A stretch of DNA of 37,518 bases from an uncultured Bacillaceae bacterium. Its GTDB lineage: Bacteria > Bacillota > Bacilli > Bacillales > Alkalibacillaceae. The position numbers were made by a program, and so were the translations under genes. Of this stretch, positions 17,101 through 24,328 are shown piece after piece. The notes below the pieces were generated by a model. The model ran no database searches and was not told the DNA's origin. It worked only from the letters and a program-made list of their open reading frames with translations. The stretch is taken from positions 1 through 37,518 of the forward strand of contig CALKAL010000197.1 in NCBI GenBank assembly GCA_937983065.1, read 5' to 3'. Within the stretch, counting starts at the first letter, position 1, and each line of letters opens with the position of its first letter.

Positions 17101-17304
17101 TTATTTTACCTCTTCAAAATACTCTTTATAAAAGCCACCTATTTTCCCTGAGTCATCAGTGACAAAATAAAATTCACCTGACTCATTTTTCACATCATAA
17201 GTTTTTCCGACAGTTAATAAATTTTCGACGGTAAATTTTTTCGCTTTATTATTCGTACATTTAACTTGTTTAATGGCTTTATCATGCCACGTTTTATGGA
17301 TCAT
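17101..17304 (-). CDS. Small conserved protein, DUF6501-like
   Basis: A 67-residue, strongly basic-to-acidic mixed protein beginning MIHKTWHDKA and ending GGFYKEYFEEVK. Length and the YDVKNE-EFYFVTDDSGK-GGFYKEYF pattern agree with the DUF6501 family of Bacillales as I remember it; the function is unknown. It looks like a small SH3-like beta-barrel. GGAGGGG lies 7 nt before ATG 17304, so it is certainly translated. It sits 34 nt downstream of msrAB on the same strand and may share its transcript. Confidence 0.7.
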   Translation of the reverse strand: MIHKTWHDKAIKQVKCTNNKAKKFTVENLLTVGKTYDVKNESGEFYFVTDDSGKIGGFYKEYFEEVK

Positions 17305-17338
17305 TATTTTACCCCTCCGACTTTAATCAATCGTTTGA

Positions 17339-18304
17339 TTAATATTGTTTTTGTTCAAATAAAACGGTATATTTTCCGTATCCTTCTTCTTCTAGTTTTT
17401 CTTTCGGAATAAAACGAAGGGCTGCAGAATTAATACAATATCTTAATCCACCTTTATCAATAGGTCCATCATCAAACACGTGTCCGAGATGAGAATCGGC
17501 ATAACTACTTCTTACTTCAATTCGTCTCATGCCATATGAAGTATCTAAATTTTCTTCCAATTGAGCAATTGGTTTCGTGAAGCTTGGCCAACCACAACCC
17601 GCATCATATTTATCAGTTGATGAAAATAAAGGCTCGCCACTAACGATATCTACATAAATTCCGTCACCTTCAAAATCCCAATATTCGTTATGAAACGCTG
17701 GTTCCGTCCCATCTTCTTGGGTGACGTGATATTGCATGTCCGATAAACGTTGACGTAATTGCTCCAAATCTTTATCACTTTTCCAATGTTTTTCAATAAA
17801 GTCTTTTCGTCCAGAGCCTTTTTTATACATTTTATAATGGAAAGCATTTTTCTTATAATAATCTTGGTGACTTTCCTCAGCGACGTAAAATGGTTTCGCT
17901 TCTTTAATTTCAACGACGATCGGTTTGTTAAATTTTCCACTTTCATCTAAAGCCTTTTTCGATTGTTCAGCTAATTGCTTCTGTTTTTCATTATGATAAA
18001 AAATTACAGGCTTATATGATTCACCCCGGTCATTAAATTGTCCTCCAGCATCGGTTGGATCAATTTGCTGCCAATATACTTCTAACAATTCGTTGTACGT
18101 AAAAACGTCAGGGTCAAATGTAATTTGTACAGCCTCGACATGGCCCGTTTCATTTGTGCACACTTCTTCGTATGTCGGATTTTCCACATGGCCACCTGTG
18201 TAACCTGAAATAACCTCATGAATTCCGGGACGCCGATCGAAGGGCTCGACCATACACCAAAAACAACCACCTGCAAATGTTGCTTTTTCAAGTTTTTCAG
18301 TCAC
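17339..18304 (-). CDS. msrAB: Bifunctional methionine sulfoxide reductase, MsrA-MsrB fusion
   Basis: A 321-residue fusion repairing both S and R sulfoxides of methionine. MsrA domain about 1-175: GGCFWC with catalytic C14, then GYTGGHVENPTYEEV and QIDPTDAGGQFNDRG. MsrB domain about 178-310: LSDMQYHVTQEDGTE, YDAGCGWPSF, SSYADSHLGHVFDDGP and catalytic C290 in RYCINSAAL. The two CxxC zinc pairs of metal-binding MsrBs are absent (SGEPLFSSTD in that place), as in many Gram-positive MsrBs. In B. subtilis the two domains are separate genes. The window therefore carries two MsrA domains, this one and the stand-alone gene at 7960. ATG 18304 is preceded by AAGAGGTGATGTTTAAGTG. Confidence 0.94.
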   Translation of the reverse strand: MTEKLEKATFAGGCFWCMVEPFDRRPGIHEVISGYTGGHVENPTYEEVCTNETGHVEAVQITFDPDVFTYNELLEVYWQQIDPTDAGGQFNDRGESYKPVIFYHNEKQKQLAEQSKKALDESGKFNKPIVVEIKEAKPFYVAEESHQDYYKKNAFHYKMYKKGSGRKDFIEKHWKSDKDLEQLRQRLSDMQYHVTQEDGTEPAFHNEYWDFEGDGIYVDIVSGEPLFSSTDKYDAGCGWPSFTKPIAQLEENLDTSYGMRRIEVRSSYADSHLGHVFDDGPIDKGGLRYCINSAALRFIPKEKLEEEGYGKYTVLFEQKQY

Positions 18305-18328
18305 TTAAACATCACCTCTTATTAAAAT

Positions 18329-18940
18329 TTAAATATATAATTTCGGTTTTGGCAATTCATTTGTTTTATTAGCTTTCTTTTTCCTTCTTTTCTGTAGTTC
18401 TTTGCTTTTATCGTCATTTTCATTCTTATCATCATTAGTGCATCTAGACTCATTAGCCTCTTTATTTTCTACTTCTCCATCGCTCTTCTCTTCTTCATTT
18501 TCTTTGTCCTCTTCTTCACTTTCGCTTGAAGCTTCACTGGAGTCACTTTCCATCATCATTTTCATCATATCTAATACGACCGGCAAATTTTTAAGCATCG
18601 GACTAAATTCTTTGATATAAGGTGTCACTTGCTGCATGACGCCTAGTCCTTTTTGTACGGTATCTAACGTACCTAATAAACCACCGCTGGATGAGCTAGT
18701 CGTAGAAGCAGCTTGCTCTAACATATTTGGTGGAAAGGATTGTGGCCATTGATTAGGAAACGGAAAACCTTGGTTATATGGCGGAAATTGTCCTCCTTGT
18801 ACGTTTTGTGTTTGACTTTTTCCTAATAAATTTTTTATAAATCCACCTATGCCACCTTGACTTTGGGGTTGTTGATACATTGGCTGTTGATACATTGGTT
18901 GTTGAAATTGTTGTGGTGGTCTAAAACCGAACGGACCCAT
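18329..18940 (-). CDS. YqfQ/VrrA-family protein
   Basis: A 203-residue low-complexity protein. The N-terminus is Gln/Pro/Tyr rich with tandem QQPMY units (about 14-26), followed by a Gly/Phe/Pro region, a hydrophobic helical middle (LGTLDTVQKGLGVMQQVTPYIKEF, about 90-130), a 50-residue Glu/Asp/Ser/Lys-rich stretch and the conserved end KPKLYI. This is the architecture of Bacillus YqfQ and of B. anthracis VrrA, whose gene holds a variable repeat region; a spore-related role has been suggested for the family. AAAGGAGG precedes ATG 18940. It lies 25 nt upstream of msrAB on the same strand. Confidence 0.8.
   Translation of the reverse strand: MGPFGFRPPQQFQQPMYQQPMYQQPQSQGGIGGFIKNLLGKSQTQNVQGGQFPPYNQGFPFPNQWPQSFPPNMLEQAASTTSSSSGGLLGTLDTVQKGLGVMQQVTPYIKEFSPMLKNLPVVLDMMKMMMESDSSEASSESEEEDKENEEEKSDGEVENKEANESRCTNDDKNENDDKSKELQKRRKKKANKTNELPKPKLYI
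18867..18911. repeat. 15-bp tandem repeat in the VrrA-like gene
   Basis: Units at 18867-18881 and 18882-18896 differ by one base (GGTTGTTGATACATT, GGCTGTTGATACATT); a third, degraded unit follows at 18897-18911. Each full unit encodes QQPMY or its register on the minus strand. In frame, so copy-number change would alter protein length only. Confidence 0.85.
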
Positions 18941-19011
18941 TTCTATTCCTCCTTTAGTTGCTTATTATAGTGTACGGAATAGACGAGTATCCTGTTTAGG
19001 CATTTGCCACT

Positions 19012-19674
19012 TTATTTCACCCATTGTATCGGCTTTATATGATGGCGGATTAAATAATCATTGGTTAGAGAAAAGGGACGACTATTGAAAAAGCCACGAT
19101 AAGCTGACAATGGGCTCGGATGCGGGCTATGAATAATAAGATGTTTATTTTGATTAATGCTTTTACCCTTTTCCAACGCTTCCTTCCCCCATAAAATAAA
19201 GACGAGATGTTCTTTTTCTTCATTTAAAATAGATATTATTTTATCCGTAAACCGTTGCCAGCCGAGATGTTTGTGAGAATTAGGCTTTCCTTCTTCAACG
19301 GTTAAAATCGCATTTAATAAAAGGACCCCTTCATCCGCCCAATGTGTTAAATCACCGTCAGCTGGAAATGAGCAATTTAAATCGGTCGTTAATTCTTTAA
19401 ATATATTTTTTAACGAGGGTGGTATAGGAATATGTTCATTCACTGAAAAGGATAGACCATTTGCTTGATCCTTACCATGGTATGGATCTTGACCGAGAAT
19501 AATGACCTTCGTTTGTTCAAAGGGTGTTTTATTTAAAGCGTTAAATAGGAGTGATTGCTTTGGATAAATCGTTTTTTGTTCATATTCTTTTTTAATTATT
19601 TGAATAAGTTCTTCAAAGTAAGGCTCTTTTAATTCGGTTTTTAAAAAGTATTTCCAGTCTGAATTGATTTCCAT
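19012..19674 (-). CDS. ung: Uracil-DNA glycosylase, family 1
   Basis: Removes uracil from DNA to begin base-excision repair. From ATG 19674 (220 aa): the water-activating loop GQDPYHG at 61-67 with catalytic D63, PPSLKNIFKEL (Pro-rich loop, 85-95), LLLNAILTVE uracil-recognition strand near 118-127, and the DNA-intercalation loop HPSPLSAYRGFF from H185. Length is standard. The start is chosen because AAGGGGG lies about 6 nt before it; the next ATG upstream at 19680 touches that ribosome site, and the longest frame adds 19 residues of non-family sequence. Confidence 0.95.
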   Translation of the reverse strand: MEINSDWKYFLKTELKEPYFEELIQIIKKEYEQKTIYPKQSLLFNALNKTPFEQTKVIILGQDPYHGKDQANGLSFSVNEHIPIPPSLKNIFKELTTDLNCSFPADGDLTHWADEGVLLLNAILTVEEGKPNSHKHLGWQRFTDKIISILNEEKEHLVFILWGKEALEKGKSINQNKHLIIHSPHPSPLSAYRGFFNSRPFSLTNDYLIRHHIKPIQWVK

Positions 19675-19878
19675 CCTCATCCCCCTTATTTCCTGGGAAA
19701 GCGCATAATAAATAACCGTTCGACAAACCATTGTGCGAATGGTTGTTAATTAAGTATATATTTTCGCAAAAACAGTTGAAATATGTTAAATAATCTGCAC
19801 TTTTTCACAACTCATTGCCCATACATTAATGATAAACATACATAGAAATGTAGTAAAAATATAAAGGAGGATCATAGT

Positions 19879-19971
19879 ATGGGTAGTGAATATGGTGCAG
19901 GAAGTGGATTTACGTTAATTGTAGTTTTGTTTATTTTGTTAATCGTAGTCGGTAGCGCATACGTTTGTTAA
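19879..19971 (+). CDS. YjcZ-family tiny sporulation membrane protein
   Basis: A 30-codon gene: MGSEYGAGSG followed by FTLIVVLFILLIVVGSAYV and a final Cys. The Gly/Tyr-rich head and single hydrophobic helix ending GxAYV are the signature of the YjcZ/tiny-TM Bacillus family, small proteins often made in the spore or mother cell. AAAGGAGGATCATAGT gives an excellent ribosome site. It is alone on the plus strand, ends in a strong terminator and faces the yozE gene. Confidence 0.9.
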   Translation: MGSEYGAGSGFTLIVVLFILLIVVGSAYVC

Positions 19972-19984
19972 TGGAATAGATGAT

Positions 19985-20013
19985 AACCAGGTGAATGACT
20001 CCTCACCTGGTTT
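19985..20013. terminator. Bidirectional terminator, yjcZ-like / yozE
   Basis: AACCAGGTGA and TCACCTGGTT (about 19986-20011) form a stem with a short loop, followed on plus by TATTTTTC. It lies between convergent genes. Confidence 0.82.
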
Positions 20014-20233
20014 ATTTTTCATTCATGTATTGCTCCCAAAGCTCATCGAATATAGATAAAGCTTCAGGAAAAGGAATATTCCACTCTAAATATCGGCTAA
20101 TTTCATCGTATTCAGAAGTGTATTTCGGAAACTCAAAATCGTGAAACATCCAATCTGCTAATCTCTTTTTTAGATCTTGTTTATTTTGAATGCCCCGAAA
20201 AGTCATCATATATTCATAAAAAGATTTATTCAA
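20012..20233 (-). CDS. yozE: YozE/UPF0346 SAM-like fold protein
   Basis: A 73-residue helical protein of the YozE (UPF0346) family, a SAM-like fold of unknown role. The family pattern is clear: MNKSFYEYMMTFRG, then FPKYTSEYDEISRYLEWN and a final FDELWEQY helix. I place the start at TTG 20233, where AGGTGAG lies about 5 nt upstream; a GTG at 20242 would sit inside that ribosome site. It is the last gene of the tat cluster, starting 17 nt after tatC ends. Confidence 0.85.
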   Translation of the reverse strand: MNKSFYEYMMTFRGIQNKQDLKKRLADWMFHDFEFPKYTSEYDEISRYLEWNIPFPEALSIFDELWEQYMNEK

Positions 20234-20249
20234 AGGACTCACCTTCTTA

Positions 20250-20999
20250 TTAAGATGACGCGCTAAGCTTCTCTATTTTCTTCAGTTGCCTTTTATAAAC
20301 CGCCGATGAAGCAAAAATTGCGATTTCATATAAAGCAATTAACGGTCCGACGACAAACAACTGCAATATAAAGTCCGGTGGGGATAGCATAGTCCCTAAT
20401 AGAACTAATATTATATAAGCAAATTTTCTAACTCGCTTTAAAAAGGATGGATTTAATATTCCGAGACTCGTTAAGAACATCGCTATTAATGGAACTTCAA
20501 AAAATAACGCAAATGGTATCGTTATTTGCAAAATAAAACGAAAATAATTTGCAGCTGTAAACATTTCATTAACGAGCCCTTCACCTAAATTAAGTAAAAA
20601 GCCTAAAATTAAATCTTTAATGAAAAAGTACCCGAATGCTAAACCGCCAATAAATAAAATGAAAATGACTGGTATGTAAAGTATACTTATTCTTCGTTCT
20701 TTTTTCGTTAATCCTGGGGAAATAAATAGCCATAATTGTAACGCGAAAAAAGGAACGGTTACAATAAGGGCGGTTACCGTTGCTATAATAATGTAGATCC
20801 ATATAATTTCAAACGGACTTATGACAGTTAATTTAAAAGGAACGTCATTCTCCATAAAAAAATAAATCTCTTCAACAAAGTAAAATCCAGCGATAAAAGA
20901 TAATACGAAAATAACGAGTGTCCATACAACTCTTTTTCTTAATTCACCGAGATGATCTGTCCAATGCATTGTGTTTGTAGTTTGATTTGAATCTGTCAT
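20250..20999 (-). CDS. tatC: Twin-arginine translocase subunit TatC
   Basis: The substrate-receptor subunit of the Tat pathway, which exports folded proteins carrying an RR signal peptide. A 249-residue protein with six TM segments. Signature sites are intact: HLGELRKR at 16-23 in the cytoplasmic N-terminus (signal-peptide binding), SPFE at 61-64 in the first external loop, and FALFFE at 163-168 with the intramembrane Glu168. ATG 20999 is preceded by AAGGAAGG at 7 nt. It follows two tatA genes, from which it is separated by a 12-bp hairpin. No Tat substrate gene lies next to it. Confidence 0.95.
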   Translation of the reverse strand: MTDSNQTTNTMHWTDHLGELRKRVVWTLVIFVLSFIAGFYFVEEIYFFMENDVPFKLTVISPFEIIWIYIIIATVTALIVTVPFFALQLWLFISPGLTKKERRISILYIPVIFILFIGGLAFGYFFIKDLILGFLLNLGEGLVNEMFTAANYFRFILQITIPFALFFEVPLIAMFLTSLGILNPSFLKRVRKFAYIILVLLGTMLSPPDFILQLFVVGPLIALYEIAIFASSAVYKRQLKKIEKLSASS

Positions 21000-21024
21000 A
21001 AAGAATCCTTCCTTTTCATAAAAG

Positions 21025-21051
21025 AAGATGTAAGGGAGTCCCTTACATCTT
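21025..21051 (-). terminator. Hairpin between tatA and tatC (partial terminator / attenuator)
   Basis: Twelve perfect base pairs (21025-21036 with 21040-21051) close a 3-nt loop. On minus the stem is followed by CTTTTATG, a short T-tract, just ahead of the tatC ribosome site. Its place inside the operon suggests partial termination or mRNA stabilisation of the tatA part. Confidence 0.65.
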
Positions 21052-21061
21052 TAACTAACGG

Positions 21062-21250
21062 TTACTCTTTATCTTGACTACCTTTTTTTGAATCATCATC
21101 TGAAACTAAATCACTCGTAGCTTTTTTAAATTCTTTTAACGATGATCCAACAGCTTTACCGATCTCAGGTAATTTTGAAGGACCGAACAATAGGAGTATA
21201 ACAATCAGTATTAAAATTAATCCAGGAATACCGATATTTCCAAATCCCAT
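21062..21250 (-). CDS. tatA: Twin-arginine translocase subunit TatA, second copy
   Basis: The pore-forming subunit: a short external N-terminus, one TM helix (about 7-22), the FGPSKLP hinge, an amphipathic helix (IGKAVGSSLKEFKKA) and a charged tail of about 15 residues. From ATG 21250 it has 62 aa, with GAGGTG 7 nt upstream; the longer frame from GTG 21259 would start inside that ribosome site. It is about 70 percent like its upstream neighbour by eye, so the pair is a tandem duplication. Single-TatA Gram-positive systems use TatA also in the TatB role, so two copies could share these tasks. Confidence 0.93.
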   Translation of the reverse strand: MGFGNIGIPGLILILIVILLLFGPSKLPEIGKAVGSSLKEFKKATSDLVSDDDSKKGSQDKE

Positions 21251-21286
21251 ATTAAACACCTCTATACGTTTATTTTAAAACAACGA

Positions 21287-21460
21287 TTATTTCGCTTGAT
21301 CATCTTCTTTTAAGTCGTTATCTGTAGCTTCATTCGTAGCTTTTTTAAATTCTTTTAACGATTTTCCTATAGCTTGACTTAATTGTGGCAGTTTTGTTGG
21401 GCCAAATAATATTAAAACGACGATGACAATTAAAATAAGTCCAGGAATACCAATACTCAT
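21287..21460 (-). CDS. tatA: Twin-arginine translocase subunit TatA, first copy
   Basis: A 57-residue TatA: MSIGIPGLILIVIVVLILFG gives the TM helix, FGPTKLP the hinge, then LSQAIGKSLKEFKKA as the amphipathic helix and a short acidic tail. It is the promoter-proximal gene of a tatA-tatA-tatC-yozE run. AGGTG stands 5 nt before ATG 21460; the longer frame beginning at 21523 starts in the promoter and is rejected. The tail is shorter and more acidic than that of the second copy, the main difference between them. Confidence 0.92.
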   Translation of the reverse strand: MSIGIPGLILIVIVVLILFGPTKLPQLSQAIGKSLKEFKKATNEATDNDLKEDDQAK

Positions 21461-21494
21461 CTTTACACCTGCCAATCTACCCATTATCATATCT

Positions 21495-21523
21495 ATTGTC
21501 GCCGATTTGGGCGATAATTGCAA
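21495..21523 (-). promoter_or_regulatory. tat operon promoter with operator-like palindrome in its spacer
   Basis: On minus, TTGCAA (21523-21518) and GACAAT (21500-21495) are exactly 17 bp apart. The interval holds ATTATCGCC-6-GGCGACAAT, an inverted repeat with 8 of 9 matching arm bases (21518-21495), covering the -10 box. This is how a repressor site is usually placed. It is GC-richer than its flanks. Confidence 0.6.
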
Positions 21524-21565
21524 TAAAAAACTAAGCAGTTTATAAAAAGTTCACTTATTAACGAC

Positions 21566-22045
21566 TTATTTTCGATCATAGACGTAAAACGTATGGGGAT
21601 ATTTATTTTTTTCATCGACAACTCCAGCTTCTTCGTTAATTAATATCCATTCATTTAAATCAATTTCTGGTAAGTATGTATCCCCAGGAAACGATGCATG
21701 AATGACTGTTAAATAAAGGCGATCGATATAAGGTAAAAATTGTTCAATTAGCTGAGCGCCACCGATGAGAAAGACGTCACCTTCGTTTAAATAAGGCTTG
21801 AGCTCTTCCCACGATTGAACGACGATACATCCTTCTGCTTGATACTGTTCATTTCTCGTCATAATGATGTTTTTTCGATTTGGCAAAGCTCGTCCAATCG
21901 ACTCATACGTTTTTCGCCCCATAACGATTGTATTTCCTGTTGTTATGTTTTTAAAACGTTTTAAATCGTTAGGCAAATGCCATGGGAGGTCATTATTATA
22001 GCCGATTACTCGATTTTCATCCATCGCAATAATCATCGAAAGCAT
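21566..22045 (-). CDS. dfrA: Dihydrofolate reductase
   Basis: Reduces dihydrofolate to tetrahydrofolate with NADPH, regenerating the cofactor used up by thymidylate synthase. From ATG 22045 (159 aa): IIAMDENRVIG, the active-site loop LPWHLPNDLKRFK with catalytic D27, IVMGRKTYESIG (NADPH binding), FLIGGAQLIEQ and the C-terminal HTFYVYDRK. GAAGGTGAGA lies just upstream. It begins 13 nt after the end of thyA, the usual folate-dTMP pair. The longer frame that overlaps thyA adds no family sequence. Confidence 0.95.
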   Translation of the reverse strand: MLSMIIAMDENRVIGYNNDLPWHLPNDLKRFKNITTGNTIVMGRKTYESIGRALPNRKNIIMTRNEQYQAEGCIVVQSWEELKPYLNEGDVFLIGGAQLIEQFLPYIDRLYLTVIHASFPGDTYLPEIDLNEWILINEEAGVVDEKNKYPHTFYVYDRK

Positions 22046-22058
22046 CTTCTCACCTTCT

Positions 22059-23018
22059 TTAAACAGCCACGGGTGCTTTAATCGTCGGATGTGGCTCATA
22101 ATTGTTAAGCGAAATATCTTCTATTTCAAAATCAAAAACAGATTGCTTGTCAGTATTTAATTGAAGTGTCGGCCCATTATTCGGCTCGCGATTTAATTGT
22201 ATTTCAACTTGCTCGAAATGATTATGATAAATATGGGCATCACCCAATGTATGAACAAACTCACCGACTTCTAATTGACATTCATGGGCGATTAAATGAG
22301 TCAGTAAGGCATAGCTTGCGATATTAAATGGGACGCCTAAGAATATGTCAGCACTTCTTTGGTATAACTGACACGATAATTTACCATCATGAACGTAAAA
22401 TTGAAATAACGTATGACAAGGAGGTAATGCCATCGTAGGCACATCATCTGGATTCCACGCACTGACAATGAGTCGTCTAGATTCAGGGTGATGTTTAATA
22501 TCGTGAATGACTTGGGCAATTTGATCAATCGTTTCGTTATTAGCTCCTTGCCACTTTCGCCATTGTTTACCGTAAACATCCCCTAGATGACCAAACTTTT
22601 CACTAAAGACATCATCTTCAATAATTAATTTTTTAAAACGATCCATTTGCTCGTCATATAGTTTTTTAAATGATTCATCTTGTTGAGCCCGTAGACCGAA
22701 ATTCGTCATATCTGGTCCGTCATATTCTTCACTTTCTACCCAACGTTTAAACGCCCATTCATTCCAAATATTATTGTTATGTAATAATAGGTAGCGAATA
22801 TTTGTATCTCCTTTTAAAAACCAAAGCAATTCACTCACAATTAAACGAAACGGGATTCGCTTAGTCGTTAAAAGCGGAAAAGATTTTGATAAATCAAAGC
22901 GCATTTGATAACCAAATACGGACCTTGTACCTGTACCTGTTCGGTCTCCTCGATCTTGACCATATTTAAGAACGTGTTTACATAGGTTTAAATACTGCTC
23001 TTCATTTGATGTTGTCAT
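22059..23018 (-). CDS. thyA: Thymidylate synthase, ThyA type with the long insertion
   Basis: Makes dTMP from dUMP with methylene-tetrahydrofolate, producing dihydrofolate for DfrA. 319 aa, the length of the Lactobacillus-type enzymes: the insertion relative to the 264-residue E. coli form lies at about 90-145. Catalytic C201 is in ALPPCHTLFQF; the phosphate-binding arginines (GDRTGTGTRS, SRRLIVSAWNP), QRSADIFLGVPFNIASY and GDAHIYHNH are all present. GGGAGG precedes ATG 23018. It has its own promoter upstream and is divergent from the NlpC/P60 gene. Confidence 0.96.
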   Translation of the reverse strand: MTTSNEEQYLNLCKHVLKYGQDRGDRTGTGTRSVFGYQMRFDLSKSFPLLTTKRIPFRLIVSELLWFLKGDTNIRYLLLHNNNIWNEWAFKRWVESEEYDGPDMTNFGLRAQQDESFKKLYDEQMDRFKKLIIEDDVFSEKFGHLGDVYGKQWRKWQGANNETIDQIAQVIHDIKHHPESRRLIVSAWNPDDVPTMALPPCHTLFQFYVHDGKLSCQLYQRSADIFLGVPFNIASYALLTHLIAHECQLEVGEFVHTLGDAHIYHNHFEQVEIQLNREPNNGPTLQLNTDKQSVFDFEIEDISLNNYEPHPTIKAPVAV

Positions 23019-23060
23019 GACTTAACCTCCCTAGTTCAATTATGTCTTTTTCTTTACTAT

Positions 23061-23088
23061 ATTGTAACAAAGAACTCGACGATGTCAT
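23061..23088 (-). promoter_or_regulatory. Promoter of thyA-dfrA
   Basis: On minus, ATGACA (23088-23083), 16 bp, then TACAAT (23066-23061) preceded by TG one base before it (extended -10). Located about 40 nt before the thyA start codon. Confidence 0.55.
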
Positions 23089-23138
23089 AGTTCGATTTCC
23101 CCGCACATATAATTTCAACATCATAAGGAAAGGTGATG

Positions 23139-24152
23139 ATGTTTTTGGTAAGTAGAAAAAAATCGCGAACCTTTTTACTTGGAACGATGGCTGGTAGCTT
23201 AGCATTAAGTAGCCCTTTCGCCTTTCACCCAATAAGTGCAGAAGCAAAAGAGCATCAATTGGAACTACAACAATTAAAATATGGTGACCATCATGAAGCA
23301 GTCGTACATCTACAGAAAAAATTAAAATTGTTAAATTATTATTCAGGAGAAGTTATTCCAAATTATAACGTATTAACGGAACATGCGGTTAGAAGCTTTC
23401 AACATGATCATAATTTACCTGATCATGGTGTAACAGATGAAGTAACGATGAGCATTTTAGAAACAGAAGTCATCGATTATCATTTAGAAGTCATTACAAA
23501 TAATGCAGAAAGTATTACGAACGGGGAGCGCTCAAATAAAGTTAAACAAATACAAAAGTCTTTAGATTATTTTGGTGTTTATGATGGAGAAATTGACGGA
23601 ATTGCTGGACCATTAACTAAAAAAGCGTTAGATCGAATTATTTCCTTAAAAGATTTGTCCATTAATTTAGATAACTTTTATCCCGTTGTTGAAGTTAATA
23701 ATGTACAAAGCTCACATCAAAATGAAGCAGCAACGAGTAACGAAGTCGAAACAGTCGTTCAAACTAACGAATTAAATCAAAATTCAGCCGTTAATCATAG
23801 CTCAGTCATCGAAACAGCTAGATCTTATATGGGGACCCCTTATGTTTGGGGAGGAACATCGCCATCAGGTTTTGATTGTAGTGGATTTATCCAATATATT
23901 TTTGGTTCCCATGGTACCCCTTTACCGAGAACAGTAAGTGATATATGGAATTCAACGGTATCAATTGATCAACCGAGCGTTGGCGACTTAGTCTTTTTCG
24001 AAACTTATAAAGCAGGTCCTTCTCATTTAGGAATTTATATCGGTGACGGAAACTTTATACATGCAGGTTTGAATAATGGAGTGACAATAAGCAATTTAAG
24101 TGAATCCTATTGGAACACCAGATATTTAGGTGCTAAACGTGTCGGAAATTAG
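23139..24152 (+). CDS. Secreted NlpC/P60 endopeptidase with two peptidoglycan-binding domains
   Basis: A 337-residue exported cell-wall hydrolase. Signal peptide at the N-terminus (basic SRKKSRTFLLG, hydrophobic core, cleavage probably at SAEAKE near 36). Two PG_binding_1 repeats follow (about 46-105 and 125-170, each with LQKKLKLLNYYSGEV- and IQKSLDYFGVYDGEI-type sequence), a Ser/Asn/Gln/Glu linker, then the NlpC/P60 domain from about 220. Its catalytic triad is visible: Cys in GFDCSGFIQY, His in SHLGIYIGDG and a second His/polar residue in NFIHAG. It would cut between D-Glu and diamino acid of stem peptides. GTG 23133, ATG 23136 and ATG 23139 are in frame; AAGGAA-AGGTG fits the last best. 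Confidence 0.9.
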   Translation: MFLVSRKKSRTFLLGTMAGSLALSSPFAFHPISAEAKEHQLELQQLKYGDHHEAVVHLQKKLKLLNYYSGEVIPNYNVLTEHAVRSFQHDHNLPDHGVTDEVTMSILETEVIDYHLEVITNNAESITNGERSNKVKQIQKSLDYFGVYDGEIDGIAGPLTKKALDRIISLKDLSINLDNFYPVVEVNNVQSSHQNEAATSNEVETVVQTNELNQNSAVNHSSVIETARSYMGTPYVWGGTSPSGFDCSGFIQYIFGSHGTPLPRTVSDIWNSTVSIDQPSVGDLVFFETYKAGPSHLGIYIGDGNFIHAGLNNGVTISNLSESYWNTRYLGAKRVGN

Positions 24153-24200
24153 TCATTTATTTGGTAAAATAAAATAATTTTTAGTAAAACACCTTTCCAC

Positions 24201-24230
24201 TTGACTATTAATGTTTGGATAAAGTATACT
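24201..24230 (+). promoter_or_regulatory. Promoter of the cold-shock gene leader
   Basis: TTGACT (24201-24206) and TATACT (24225-24230) with an 18-bp spacer, a near-consensus sigma-A promoter. Transcription would begin near 24237, about 160 nt before the csp start codon. Confidence 0.65.
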
Positions 24231-24258
24231 TGGTATTGCAATGAAGATGTGAAGTGTC

Positions 24259-24309
24259 ATGAATCCAGGTAACTTCTATAGAAGTGAAGATCGTGATTCT
24301 TCCTTCTAA
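24259..24309 (+). CDS. Possible 16-codon leader peptide upstream of csp
   Basis: ATG at 24259 opens MNPGNFYRSEDRDSSF then TAA. The ribosome site is poor (GAAGTG just upstream). The ORF lies inside the csp leader and covers the left arm and loop of the terminator hairpin, the arrangement expected of an attenuation peptide. It could be chance at this length. Confidence 0.35.
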   Translation: MNPGNFYRSEDRDSSF

Positions 24310-24328
24310 TTCGAAGTTACTTTTTTTA
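24269..24328 (+). terminator. Terminator hairpin inside the csp 5' leader
   Basis: GTAACTTC (24269-24276) pairs with GAAGTTAC (24313-24320), followed by seven T residues. The loop holds a second complementary pair (TAGAAG with CTTCTA). It lies downstream of the promoter at 24201-24230 and upstream of csp, so it would stop csp transcription unless read through; it may also end transcripts from the NlpC/P60 gene. Confidence 0.75.

Noticed and set aside
21461..21523. Longer TatA starting at 21523
   Set aside because: The added residues would be encoded by the promoter and operator; AGGTG fits the ATG at 21460.
23139..23250. NlpC/P60 protein as a Tat substrate of the nearby translocase
   Set aside because: The signal peptide has SRKKSRTFLLG, not a twin-arginine pair; it is better explained as an ordinary Sec signal.
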